DNA of 32,135 bases, from NCBI GenBank assembly GCA_902618335.1, contig CACNAI010000012.1, forward strand, positions 1 through 32,135. Direction: 5' to 3'. This stretch comes from an uncultured Prochlorococcus sp. (GTDB taxonomy: Bacteria > Cyanobacteriota > Cyanobacteriia > PCC-6307 > Cyanobiaceae). The notes below the pieces were generated by a model that was given only the letters and a program-made list of their open reading frames with translations, was not told the DNA's origin and searched no databases. This document shows, one piece after another, positions 25,374-32,135 of this stretch; positions within the stretch are counted from its first letter, which is position 1; every line of letters begins with the position of its first letter. Made by a program: the position numbers and the translations under genes.

Positions 25374-26093
25374 TTGGAACAAAACAAAGATATCAATCAA
25401 TTCGATATACCGCTTGCAAAAAGAACATACCTAAAAAATCCCTATTCAATTTTATTAAAAAAATTATTAATATTTTCTCCATTTCTTCTACTTATTTTTT
25501 CTACTGCGGCATTGCGATTGATTAGGAATTTAGAGGCAGGACCTCTTCGCAATTTCGTTTTTCAGGTTGAGAAAAATTATGATCATAGAGTTTTGGGACA
25601 CCTACCTTATAAAGAAATTCCAAGGGAGAAACTAGTTTTCATTGAACCCAATATTGAAGTTCATATTGATATGCGTGATTCTCTACTAAAAATGAGGGAA
25701 GAAGCGAAAAAGGATGGGATATATTTGGTCTTCTTGAGTGGCTTTAGATCAATAAATTTGCAAAAAGATATCTTTTATTCTTTAAAATCGATTAGAAATC
25801 AAGAAGCAGCTGAAAGAGCTAGAGTTTCAGCGCCGCCAGGTTATTCTGAGCATAGTACTGGTTTCGCTATTGATATTGGTGATGCTACCCAAAGAGAAAC
25901 AGACTTTGAAACTGAATTCGAAAAGACTAGAGCATTTAGATGGTTAATAAAGAATGCAGCAAAGTATCACTTTAAGTTATCCTTTGAAAAGGATAATAAA
26001 TACATAGACTACGAACCTTGGCATTGGAGATATGAGGGATCAATCGAAGCTTTGAAAATTTTTGAAACTGCAAATAGAAAATTGCAAATCTAA
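25374..26093 (+). CDS. Membrane-anchored VanY-type D-Ala-D-Ala carboxypeptidase (M15B)
   Basis: A zinc peptidase that trims terminal D-alanine from peptidoglycan stem peptides. One N-terminal transmembrane helix (about 31-48, LLIFSPFLLLIFSTAAL) anchors it with the catalytic domain in the periplasm. The M15 site is complete: SEHSTGFAID with His160 and Asp167, and EPWHWRY with Glu214 and His217. LSGFRS (121-126) gives the conserved arginine. 239 residues is normal. The start is TTG at 25374. Unlike the VanX-like protein at 19215, this one is exported. Likely a wall remodelling enzyme, not a resistance gene, since no regulator or ligase gene is nearby. Confidence 0.86.
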   Translation: MEQNKDINQFDIPLAKRTYLKNPYSILLKKLLIFSPFLLLIFSTAALRLIRNLEAGPLRNFVFQVEKNYDHRVLGHLPYKEIPREKLVFIEPNIEVHIDMRDSLLKMREEAKKDGIYLVFLSGFRSINLQKDIFYSLKSIRNQEAAERARVSAPPGYSEHSTGFAIDIGDATQRETDFETEFEKTRAFRWLIKNAAKYHFKLSFEKDNKYIDYEPWHWRYEGSIEALKIFETANRKLQI

Positions 26094-26213
26094 TTGATTA
26101 ATTAAATTTTCAATATGATTATTTTTCAAAGTCTTGGAGAAAAATTTCTCATAATTAGCATTCTCTGAGTTAGCCTTAATAAATACAATTTTTTATTTAT
26201 ATAGATTTTATAA

Positions 26214-28007
26214 ATGTCATCTTCGATCAAAGAAATTAGGAACGTCGCAATTATTGCCCACGTAGATCATGGGAAGACAACTCTTGTGGATGCATTGTTA
26301 TCTCAATCAGGAATATTTAGAGATAATGAAGTTATTCCTACATGTGTAATGGATTCGAATGATCTTGAAAGAGAAAGAGGAATAACAATACTCTCAAAAA
26401 ATACTGCAGTTAACTACAAGGACACCAGAATTAACATTATAGATACACCTGGGCATGCGGATTTTGGAGGAGAAGTCGAGAGGGTTTTGGGAATGGTTGA
26501 TGGTTGTCTTCTTATTGTCGATGCAAATGAGGGACCAATGCCACAAACAAGATTTGTTTTAAAAAAAGCATTAGAAAAAGGACTTAGGCCTATAGTCTTT
26601 GTAAACAAAATTGATAGACCAAGAGTTGTTCCAGAATTAGCAGTTGATAAGGTACTTGATTTGTTTTTAGAATTAGGAGCTGATGATGATCAATGTGATT
26701 TTCCTTATCTTTTTGGAAGCGGCCTATCTGGATTTGCAAAGGAAGAGATGGAGTCTAATAGTGATAATATGATGCCTCTTTTCGAAGCGATAATAAGACA
26801 TGTTCCACCTCCAGTAGGTGACTCGAATAAGCCTCTTCAACTACAAATAACTACTTTGGATTATTCTGACTTCTTAGGCAGAATTGTAATTGGGAAAATC
26901 CATAATGGTACTATAAAAAATGGTCAACAAGCTAGTTTAATCAAGGAAAATGGAAAAACTATCAAGGGGAAGGTTAGTAAGTTATTAGGGTTCGAAGGTT
27001 TACAAAGAATTGATATTAATGAAGCATTTGCAGGAGATATCGTTGCGGTTTCTGGTTTCGATGATGTCAATATTGGTGAGACCATCGCATGCCCTGATTC
27101 ACCTCATCCTTTACCATTAATCAAAGTTGATGAACCTACATTAAATATGACTTTTGTTGTCAATGATTCTCCATTCGCGGGTAAAGAAGGAAAATTTGTT
27201 ACGAGTAGACAGTTAAAAAATAGATTGGAGAGGGAACTTTTAACTAATGTTGCTCTTAGGGTGGAAGAAACTGATTCTCCTGACAGATTTTCAGTCTCAG
27301 GGAGGGGAGAATTACACTTAGGAATTTTGATTGAAACCATGAGAAGAGAGGGGTTTGAGTTTCAAATCTCACAACCTCAAGTAATATTTAGAGAAATTGA
27401 TAATGTTGAATGCGAACCTATAGAAACCTTAGTTTTAGACGTGCCTGAAGTTTCTGTTGGTTCCTGTATTGAGAAACTTGGATCTAGAAAGGCTGAGATG
27501 AAAAATATGCAGACAAGTTCAGATGGAAGAACACAACTTGAATTTCTCGTTCCCTCAAGAGGATTAATTGGATTCCGCGGGGAATTCGTTCGTATTACTA
27601 GAGGCGAAGGCATTATGAGTCATTCGTTTTATGAATATAAACCTAAAACAGGAGATTTTGAAACCAGGAGAAATGGAGTGCTTATAGCTTTTGAGGAAGG
27701 TGTTGCGACATTTTATGCATTAAAGAATGCTGAAGATAGGGGAGTTTATTTTATTAAACCAGGAGTTAAAGTTTACAAAGGAATGATAATTGGGGAGAAT
27801 AATCGTCCTCAAGATCTTGAGTTAAATATATGTAAAACTAAACAGCTGACTAACATGAGGTCTGCAGGAGCAGAAGAACTTGATACTTTGCAGTCACCTG
27901 TCGATATTACCCTTGAAAGAGCACTTGAATATATTGGCCCAGATGAAATGCTAGAGGTTACACCGGATTCAATAAGAATGAGAAAAATAAACAAAAAGAA
28001 AAAATAA
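26214..28007 (+). CDS. typA: Ribosome-associated GTPase TypA/BipA
   Basis: A translational GTPase of the EF-G/LepA group that binds the 70S ribosome under stress and helps large-subunit assembly. G1 AHVDHGKTT (15-23), switch region ERERGITI, G3 [16 protein letters not shown]4 NKID. Later blocks include [20 protein letters not shown] and [10 protein letters not shown], and the C-terminal TypA domain with [11 protein letters not shown] and [15 protein letters not shown]. 597 residues is normal. ATG at 26214. It leads a cluster with DUF309, lptB and ccsA on the same strand; the next gene starts 11 bases after its stop. Confidence 0.96.
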   Translation: MSSSIKEIRNVAIIAHVDHGKTTLVDALLSQSGIFRDNEVIPTCVMDSNDLERERGITILSKNTAVNYKDTRINIIDTPGHADFGGEVERVLGMVDGCLLIVDANEGPMPQTRFVLKKALEKGLRPIVFVNKIDRPRVVPELAVDKVLDLFLELGADDDQCDFPYLFGSGLSGFAKEEMESNSDNMMPLFEAIIRHVPPPVGDSNKPLQLQITTLDYSDFLGRIVIGKIHNGTIKNGQQASLIKENGKTIKGKVSKLLGFEGLQRIDINEAFAGDIVAVSGFDDVNIGETIACPDSPHPLPLIKVDEPTLNMTFVVNDSPFAGKEGKFVTSRQLKNRLERELLTNVALRVEETDSPDRFSVSGRGELHLGILIETMRREGFEFQISQPQVIFREIDNVECEPIETLVLDVPEVSVGSCIEKLGSRKAEMKNMQTSSDGRTQLEFLVPSRGLIGFRGEFVRITRGEGIMSHSFYEYKPKTGDFETRRNGVLIAFEEGVATFYALKNAEDRGVYFIKPGVKVYKGMIIGENNRPQDLELNICKTKQLTNMRSAGAEELDTLQSPVDITLERALEYIGPDEMLEVTPDSIRMRKINKKKK

Positions 28008-28018
28008 TTATTATTTTT

Positions 28019-28390
28019 ATGAATGAAGAGAGTACAAAAAGTTTTAGAGATTCTCTCTTTAATGCTTCAAGTCTTTTTAACAATCATAAATGGTATGAGG
28101 CTCATGATGCTTTTGAAGAAATTTGGAATTCTGTTGATGGCGACGAAAGACAAGTTATACAGGGAATTTTACAAGTATCTGTTTCGCAGTTTCATTTGAG
28201 TAAGGGTAACTTGAATGGAGCTACTATTTTGCTTGGTGAGGGTTTAGGTAGAATAAAAACTAGAACTAACATTAACTTAGGTATTGATCTCGAATCCTTC
28301 TGCCATTGTTTAGAAGATTTATTGATGAAATTACAATACAATGAGAAATTAAATAATAGCGATAAGCCTTTTTTGAAACTTCTCCAATGA
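28019..28390 (+). CDS. DUF309 family protein (123 aa)
   Basis: A small all-helical protein whose signature is LFNNHKWYEAHDAFEEIWNSVDGDERQVIQGILQVSVSQFH in residues 18-59: the HxWYEAHDxxEExW helix followed by a polar second helix ending in a histidine. The histidines and acidic residues of these helices look like a metal or active site, but the function of DUF309 is unknown. 123 residues is typical. It starts 11 bases after typA. Its TGA stop overlaps the ATG of a 29-residue hydrophobic ORF. Confidence 0.85.
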   Translation: MNEESTKSFRDSLFNASSLFNNHKWYEAHDAFEEIWNSVDGDERQVIQGILQVSVSQFHLSKGNLNGATILLGEGLGRIKTRTNINLGIDLESFCHCLEDLLMKLQYNEKLNNSDKPFLKLLQ

Positions 28391-28476
28391 ATATAAACAT
28401 CTTTTTTTGTTTAATTAAATTTTTGTTTTTTTTCTCATTCTTATTTCAAGAAAATGGGATATTTAATGATTCCTAA
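28387..28476 (+). CDS. Hydrophobic micro-ORF between DUF309 and lptB (29 aa)
   Basis: ATG at 28387 overlaps the DUF309 stop (ATGA), and the TAA at 28474-28476 lies 5 bases before the lptB ATG, so the ORF exactly fills the gap. The product is almost entirely Phe/Leu/Ile (NIFFCLIKFLFFFSFLFQ), like a bare signal peptide or one helix, then ENGIFNDS. In many cyanobacteria an OstA/LptA-like periplasmic protein gene sits just before lptB. This could be its degenerated start, or a leader whose translation couples lptB to DUF309. Chance is not excluded. Confidence 0.35.
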   Translation: MNINIFFCLIKFLFFFSFLFQENGIFNDS

Positions 28477-28481
28477 GAAAG

Positions 28482-29210
28482 ATGAACTTACAAATTCAAA
28501 ATGTATCCCTTTCAATAAAAGGGAGATTAATAGTAAATGATGTTTCCATAACTGTAAATCCAGGAGAAGTTGTTGGCTTAATGGGACCTAATGGTGCAGG
28601 GAAAACTACTACTTTTAATCTTGCAGTTGGGAATATAAAACCTGATAAAGGTAAAGTTTTAATGAATGGAAAAGATATAACCAATTTGCCACTCCCAATT
28701 AGATCAAGACTTGGGTTGGGATATTTAACTCAGGAGGCGAGTATTTTTAGGGATCTTACTGTTAAAGATAATATTGACTTGGCTTTGCAGAATTCATCTT
28801 ATGGTCGAGCAGCAATAAGAAATAGAAGAGAACAATTAATTAATGAATTTACTTTGAATAAATTTGTAGATAAATATGGCTATCAACTTTCAGGAGGAGA
28901 GAGAAGAAGATGTGAAATAGCAAGAGCTCTATCTGTAGGTAGAAAAGGACCAAAATATTTATTATTGGACGAACCATTTGCAGGGATAGATCCTCTAGCT
29001 GTTAATGATTTAGAGAAATTAATTCTTAAATTAAGTACTAGCGGGGTAGGGATTCTTATCACAGACCATAATGTTAGGGAAACTCTATTAATAACAAACA
29101 AGTCATATGTATTAAGTGAAGGAAAAATTTTAGCTTTCGGATCATCAAGTGAATTGGCAGATAATCCAATAGTCAAGAAGTATTATTTGGGAGATAATTT
29201 TAAACTTTGA
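28482..29210 (+). CDS. lptB: LPS export ABC transporter ATPase LptB
   Basis: LptB powers the LptFG transporter that moves lipopolysaccharide out of the inner membrane. Walker A GPNGAGKT (35-42), Q-loop LTQEASIFRDLTV (82-94), signature LSGGERRR (136-143), Walker B LLLDEPFAGIDP (160-171) and H-loop ITDHNVRETL. The LTQEASIFR and LLLDEPFAGIDP stretches separate LptB from LivF-type relatives. 242 residues is normal. The permease genes lptF/lptG are not adjacent downstream: ccsA follows after a 115-base gap in which I see no gene. Confidence 0.92.
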   Translation: MNLQIQNVSLSIKGRLIVNDVSITVNPGEVVGLMGPNGAGKTTTFNLAVGNIKPDKGKVLMNGKDITNLPLPIRSRLGLGYLTQEASIFRDLTVKDNIDLALQNSSYGRAAIRNRREQLINEFTLNKFVDKYGYQLSGGERRRCEIARALSVGRKGPKYLLLDEPFAGIDPLAVNDLEKLILKLSTSGVGILITDHNVRETLLITNKSYVLSEGKILAFGSSSELADNPIVKKYYLGDNFKL

Positions 29211-29325
29211 CATTCTCTTGCATAAGAAATTAAAAATTTAATTATTAAAGATTTACTCATATGAAGATGATTTAAATTATTATTTGATTGTTATTAAACT
29301 TTAAAACTGGATTAAATTTCAATTA

Positions 29326-30255
29326 ATGATGTTATATAATCTTTTTAAAAATTTAATATATGACCCCGTATCAGTATTGGGGCTTTTAGTTTTTTATATT
29401 TTATTAGTTAATTTTCCAATATCTTTGGGTAACTTTTTTACAAAAAAATCTTCTTTTATTGTAAAGTTTCTGACTATTTTAGTAAATTTTATCATCACTT
29501 TACAATTAATTTTTAGGTGGTCAATTTCTGGACATTTCCCAATAAGTAATTTGTATGAATCTCTTTATTTTCTTACTTGGGGGATCACGTTAGGACAATT
29601 ATTACTTGAAAGAGAATATCAAACTCCGATAATACCTTCATTAGCGATACCTATTGAATTGCTTACTGTAGCTTTTGCATGTTTTGTTTTGCCCGATGAG
29701 CTGAAATTATCATCCAACTTGGTCCCAGCTTTAAGATCTAGTTGGTTAGTAATGCACGTTAGTGTAGTAATGCTTAGTTATGCGGCACTAATAATAGGTT
29801 CATTACTTTCGGCCTCTGTTTTGTTTGTTAATAAAAATAAACCGCTTCAAATTAGAAGTAGTTCTACAGGTATAGGTGGACTAAAGATGTCTAAAAACTA
29901 TTCTCTAAATGATTTAGTTAATCCTATTGAATTTTCTCATTCAGAAGAATTAGATACATTAAGTTATCGCTCGATATTAATTGGTTTTGTCCTTTTGACT
30001 CTCGGTTTAATTTCAGGTGCAGTTTGGGCTAATGAGGCATGGGGAACATGGTGGAGTTGGGATCCAAAAGAAACATGGGCATTTATCTCATGGTTGTTTT
30101 ATGCAGCTTATCTGCATATGAGAATAAGTAAAGGTTGGCAAGGAAGAAGACCTGCATTATTAGCAACTACAGGATTCTTAATTGTTTTAATATGTTATTT
30201 AGGAGTTAATTTTTTAGGTATAGGTTTACATAGTTATGGATGGATATTTGGTTGA
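29326..30255 (+). CDS. ccsA: Cytochrome c biogenesis protein CcsA (system II)
   Basis: With CcsB (Ccs1), CcsA moves heme across the thylakoid or plasma membrane and attaches it to apocytochromes such as cytochrome f. A polytopic membrane protein with about eight helices; the heme-handling WWD motif is AWGTWWSWDPKETWAF (238-253). Histidines expected at heme positions include His144 (VMHVSVV), His264 (YLHMRI) and His302 (GLHSYG). 309 residues is the usual length. The start is ATGATG, so 29329 is equally possible. It supports the cytochrome b6f complex whose PetN subunit is encoded at 3082. It converges with rpe. Confidence 0.93.
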   Translation: MMLYNLFKNLIYDPVSVLGLLVFYILLVNFPISLGNFFTKKSSFIVKFLTILVNFIITLQLIFRWSISGHFPISNLYESLYFLTWGITLGQLLLEREYQTPIIPSLAIPIELLTVAFACFVLPDELKLSSNLVPALRSSWLVMHVSVVMLSYAALIIGSLLSASVLFVNKNKPLQIRSSSTGIGGLKMSKNYSLNDLVNPIEFSHSEELDTLSYRSILIGFVLLTLGLISGAVWANEAWGTWWSWDPKETWAFISWLFYAAYLHMRISKGWQGRRPALLATTGFLIVLICYLGVNFLGIGLHSYGWIFG

Positions 30256-30279
30256 TTTCATAATCTTTTATAAAATTTA

Positions 30280-31035
30280 CTAAGGTTCTGAAAGGACCAT
30301 CCCGTTTTGCGCATCTTGAGCAACTTTTCTCAAATCATCACATCCCTCTTTTAATGTTGAGTAAGCAAACATTCCACTTCCTGCAATAAAACAATTAGCT
30401 CCAGCATCTGCACATTGTGAAATTGTCCAATTTGCTTTTATTCCTCCATCAACTTCAATATCAATATTTAAGTTTTTTTCAATAATAAAGTTTCTTATTT
30501 TTCTGATTTTATTAAGCATTGTTGGTATATATGCTTGTCCACCAAAACCGGGATTAACTGTCATAACTAAAACATGATCAACCATATCCATTATATTTTC
30601 GATCATTTCAAATGGAGTATGGGGATTTAATGCGACAGAAGGTGATCCCCCTAGGTCTCTTATTCTTCCAAGAACTCTGTGGAGATGAATATTTGCTTCG
30701 GCATGAGCTATTACTACTCCTGGTTCGCCATTGACTCCTTTTGTAGCATTTACATAAGATTCGAGCATTGTTTCACAATTGTATTGACTCACCATTAATT
30801 GAGTTTCAAAAGGGACATTGCAATATTTCCTGCATGCAGAAATCATTTCAGGGCCGAAAGTAAGATTTGGTACGAAATTCCCATCCATTACATCAAATTG
30901 AATTCTATCTACTCCAGCTTCCTCGAGCTCTTTCACACATGCCCCCATATTTGCCCAATCTGCTGGTAAAACAGAAGGAATTATTTGAATTGGTCTATTA
31001 ACACCAGCAAAATTTTTTTGATTTGACTCAGTCAT
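30280..31035 (-). CDS. rpe: Ribulose-phosphate 3-epimerase
   Basis: Interconverts ribulose 5-phosphate and xylulose 5-phosphate in the Calvin cycle and pentose phosphate pathway. A TIM barrel opening IQIIPSVLPADWANMG, with FDVMDGNFVPNLTFGP (47-62), VMTVNPGFGGQAYIP (157-171), EVDGGIK (194-200) and phosphate site FIAGSGMF. 251 residues is about 30 longer than usual because of N- and C-terminal extensions. Oddity: the two metal-binding histidines expected before FDVMDG and before LMV are Gln46 and Gln79; the two aspartates (Asp48, Asp196) remain. Divergent from glpX, also a Calvin-cycle gene. Confidence 0.9.
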   Translation of the reverse strand: MTESNQKNFAGVNRPIQIIPSVLPADWANMGACVKELEEAGVDRIQFDVMDGNFVPNLTFGPEMISACRKYCNVPFETQLMVSQYNCETMLESYVNATKGVNGEPGVVIAHAEANIHLHRVLGRIRDLGGSPSVALNPHTPFEMIENIMDMVDHVLVMTVNPGFGGQAYIPTMLNKIRKIRNFIIEKNLNIDIEVDGGIKANWTISQCADAGANCFIAGSGMFAYSTLKEGCDDLRKVAQDAQNGMVLSEP

Positions 31036-31152
31036 TTAATTTTTAAAATATTTAATAAAGATACTATATTTAGTTGTTTATTCCTAATTTCAAGTCACGG
31101 CCTGATAAAGTAACAGCTGTAAAGAGTTAAAAAAAGCTTATCAGCATAATAA

Positions 31153-31183
31153 TTCTCATAAAAAGTGTCATTTTTTATGAGAA
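31153..31183. promoter_or_regulatory. Perfect 12-bp inverted repeat between rpe and glpX
   Basis: Arms TTCTCATAAAAA (31153-31164) and TTTTTATGAGAA (31172-31183) are exact inverse complements around a 7-base loop (GTGTCAT). Because rpe and glpX are transcribed away from this spacer, it is not a terminator for either. It may be an operator dyad in the shared control region or a hairpin in the glpX leader, ending 40 bases before its GTG. The inner half is A/T only, but the TTCTCAT/ATGAGAA outer part is not. Confidence 0.45.
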
Positions 31184-31223
31184 CATACTCAAAACCTTTT
31201 AGAAAATCCTCAAAAATTTAATT

Positions 31224-32135
31224 GTGAATCAAACTTTAATTCAAGAAATTCTCGAAGTTGTAGAGCAAGCAGCAATTGCCTCAGCAAAACTTACAGGACT
31301 TGGTCAAAAAGATGAAGCTGATGCTGCAGCCGTCGAAGCAATGAGATTGCGAATGGGCAAAATTGAGATGAAGGGAAAAATTGTTATTGGAGAAGGTGAG
31401 AGAGATGAAGCACCTATGCTTTATATAGGTGAAGAGGTTGGTAGTGGAAGTGGACCAGGGGTTGACTTTGCAGTAGATCCTTGTGAAGGAACAAATCTTT
31501 GTGCGAATAATCAAAGAGGTTCTATGGCGGTTTTAGCTGCCTCTGATACGGGTGGTCTTTTCAATGCGCCTGATTTTTACATGAACAAATTAGCAGCGCC
31601 TCCTGCTGCCAAAGGTAAAGTAGATATTAGAAATTCAGCTACTGAAAACTTGAAGATACTAAGTGATTGCTTGGGTCTTTCTATTGATGAGCTTACTGTA
31701 GTTGTAATGGATAGAACTAGGCATAAAGATTTAATTAAAGAGATTCGTGGATGTGGTGCAAAAGTACAACCGATTTCTGATGGTGATGTTCAAGCTGCGA
31801 TTGCATGTGGTTTTGCAGGTACTGGAACACATTGCTTGATGGGTATAGGTGCAGCTCCAGAGGGTGTTATTTCAGCTGCTGCAATGAGAGCTCTCGGCGG
31901 ACACTTTCAAGGACAACTAGTTTATGATCCCGCGATTGCTCAAACTTCTGAATGGGCTGATTATACAAAAGAAGGAAATATAAAACGTCTCAACGAAATG
32001 GGCATAACAGATATAGATAAAATCTATGAAGCGAATGAATTGGCATCGGGAGAAAATGTTGTTTTCGCTGGAAGTGGAATAACTGATGGATTATTATTTG
32101 ACGGAGTTAAATTTGAAAGGGATTGTGTTAGAACA
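31224..32135 (+). CDS. glpX: GlpX-type fructose-1,6-/sedoheptulose-1,7-bisphosphatase, cut by the window end
   Basis: Class II bisphosphatase which in cyanobacteria hydrolyses both fructose 1,6- and sedoheptulose 1,7-bisphosphate in the Calvin cycle. The start is GTG at 31224 ([17 protein letters not shown]) and 304 residues are present of about 334. Metal and substrate motifs: [12 protein letters not shown] (55-66), VDPCEGTNL (84-92), [39 protein letters not shown] and, near the break, [13 protein letters not shown]. The frame is intact to the last base. Divergent from rpe across a 188-base spacer with a perfect dyad. Confidence 0.93.
   Translation, partial: MNQTLIQEILEVVEQAAIASAKLTGLGQKDEADAAAVEAMRLRMGKIEMKGKIVIGEGERDEAPMLYIGEEVGSGSGPGVDFAVDPCEGTNLCANNQRGSMAVLAASDTGGLFNAPDFYMNKLAAPPAAKGKVDIRNSATENLKILSDCLGLSIDELTVVVMDRTRHKDLIKEIRGCGAKVQPISDGDVQAAIACGFAGTGTHCLMGIGAAPEGVISAAAMRALGGHFQGQLVYDPAIAQTSEWADYTKEGNIKRLNEMGITDIDKIYEANELASGENVVFAGSGITDGLLFDGVKFERDCVRT

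Noticed and set aside
19215-26093. Vancomycin-resistance locus
   Set aside because: Only VanX- and VanY-like peptidases are present, separated by sir, glyS and chlP; no vanH, vanA or two-component regulator.
26143-26156. GAGAAA-AA-TTTCTC palindrome before typA as a terminator
   Set aside because: No T run follows, the loop of two bases is too small, and such short palindromes are common in AT-rich spacers.
31281-31514. 77-residue minus-strand frame near the window end
   Set aside because: Antisense to glpX, whose conserved active-site motifs are on the plus strand.
1-32135. tRNA genes, IS elements, CRISPR arrays, prophage or defence genes
   Set aside because: Looked for on both strands by eye; no cloverleaf with conserved arms, transposase, regular repeat array or recognisable defence domain was seen.

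Overview
The window is a stretch of chromosome from a marine picocyanobacterium, almost certainly a high-light Prochlorococcus. The DNA is very AT-rich by eye. The proteins are cyanobacterial throughout: PetN, Psb29/Thf1, an FtsH2-type protease, SipA, PcyA, ChlP, CcsA and GlpX. Genes are densely packed, with several 1-4 base overlaps between same-strand genes and very short or overlapping convergent ends. No tRNA, rRNA, IS element, CRISPR array or phage gene was seen. With the small genes listed here, no gene-free stretch exceeds about 200 bases.

Layout. (1) 1-3000: many small, mostly unrecognised genes, chiefly on the minus strand (a lipoprotein, single-pass membrane proteins, a secreted peptide), ending in a DUF2103 gene. 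(2) 3082-9312: a photosynthesis and proteolysis block. It holds petN with a coupled 46-residue membrane ORF, psb29 divergent from clpP, an FtsH2-like gene, sipA, and an M16 peptidase pair of which only one member has the zinc motif. (3) 9354-14051: pcyA followed without a gap by a DevBCA-type efflux system, a 49-residue basic protein and a family 2 glycosyltransferase. (4) 14077-19157: rpsB behind a striking leader with two interleaved perfect inverted repeats (a pseudoknot or a switch), then tsf, a frameshifted unknown gene, and recG. (5) 19215-26093: a VanX-like dipeptidase, sulfite reductase, glyS, chlP and a VanY-like carboxypeptidase. (6) 26214-30255: typA, a DUF309 gene, a tiny hydrophobic ORF, lptB and ccsA. 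(7) 30280-32135: rpe divergent from glpX (cut by the window end), two Calvin-cycle enzymes either side of a perfect 12-bp dyad.

The main theme is maintenance of the photosynthetic membrane: cytochrome b6f assembly (petN, ccsA), photosystem II repair (psb29, ftsH), chlorophyll side-chain reduction (chlP), bilin synthesis (pcyA) and carbon fixation (rpe, glpX). Translation genes (rpsB, tsf, glyS, typA) and envelope genes (devBCA, lptB, M15 peptidases) fill the rest.

I found no evidence of a defence system, mobile island or biosynthetic cluster. The most interesting items are the rpsB leader structure, the +1 frameshift at an A6 run in the gene after tsf, the micro-ORFs coupled to petN and lptB, and the apparent loss of both metal-binding histidines in Rpe.
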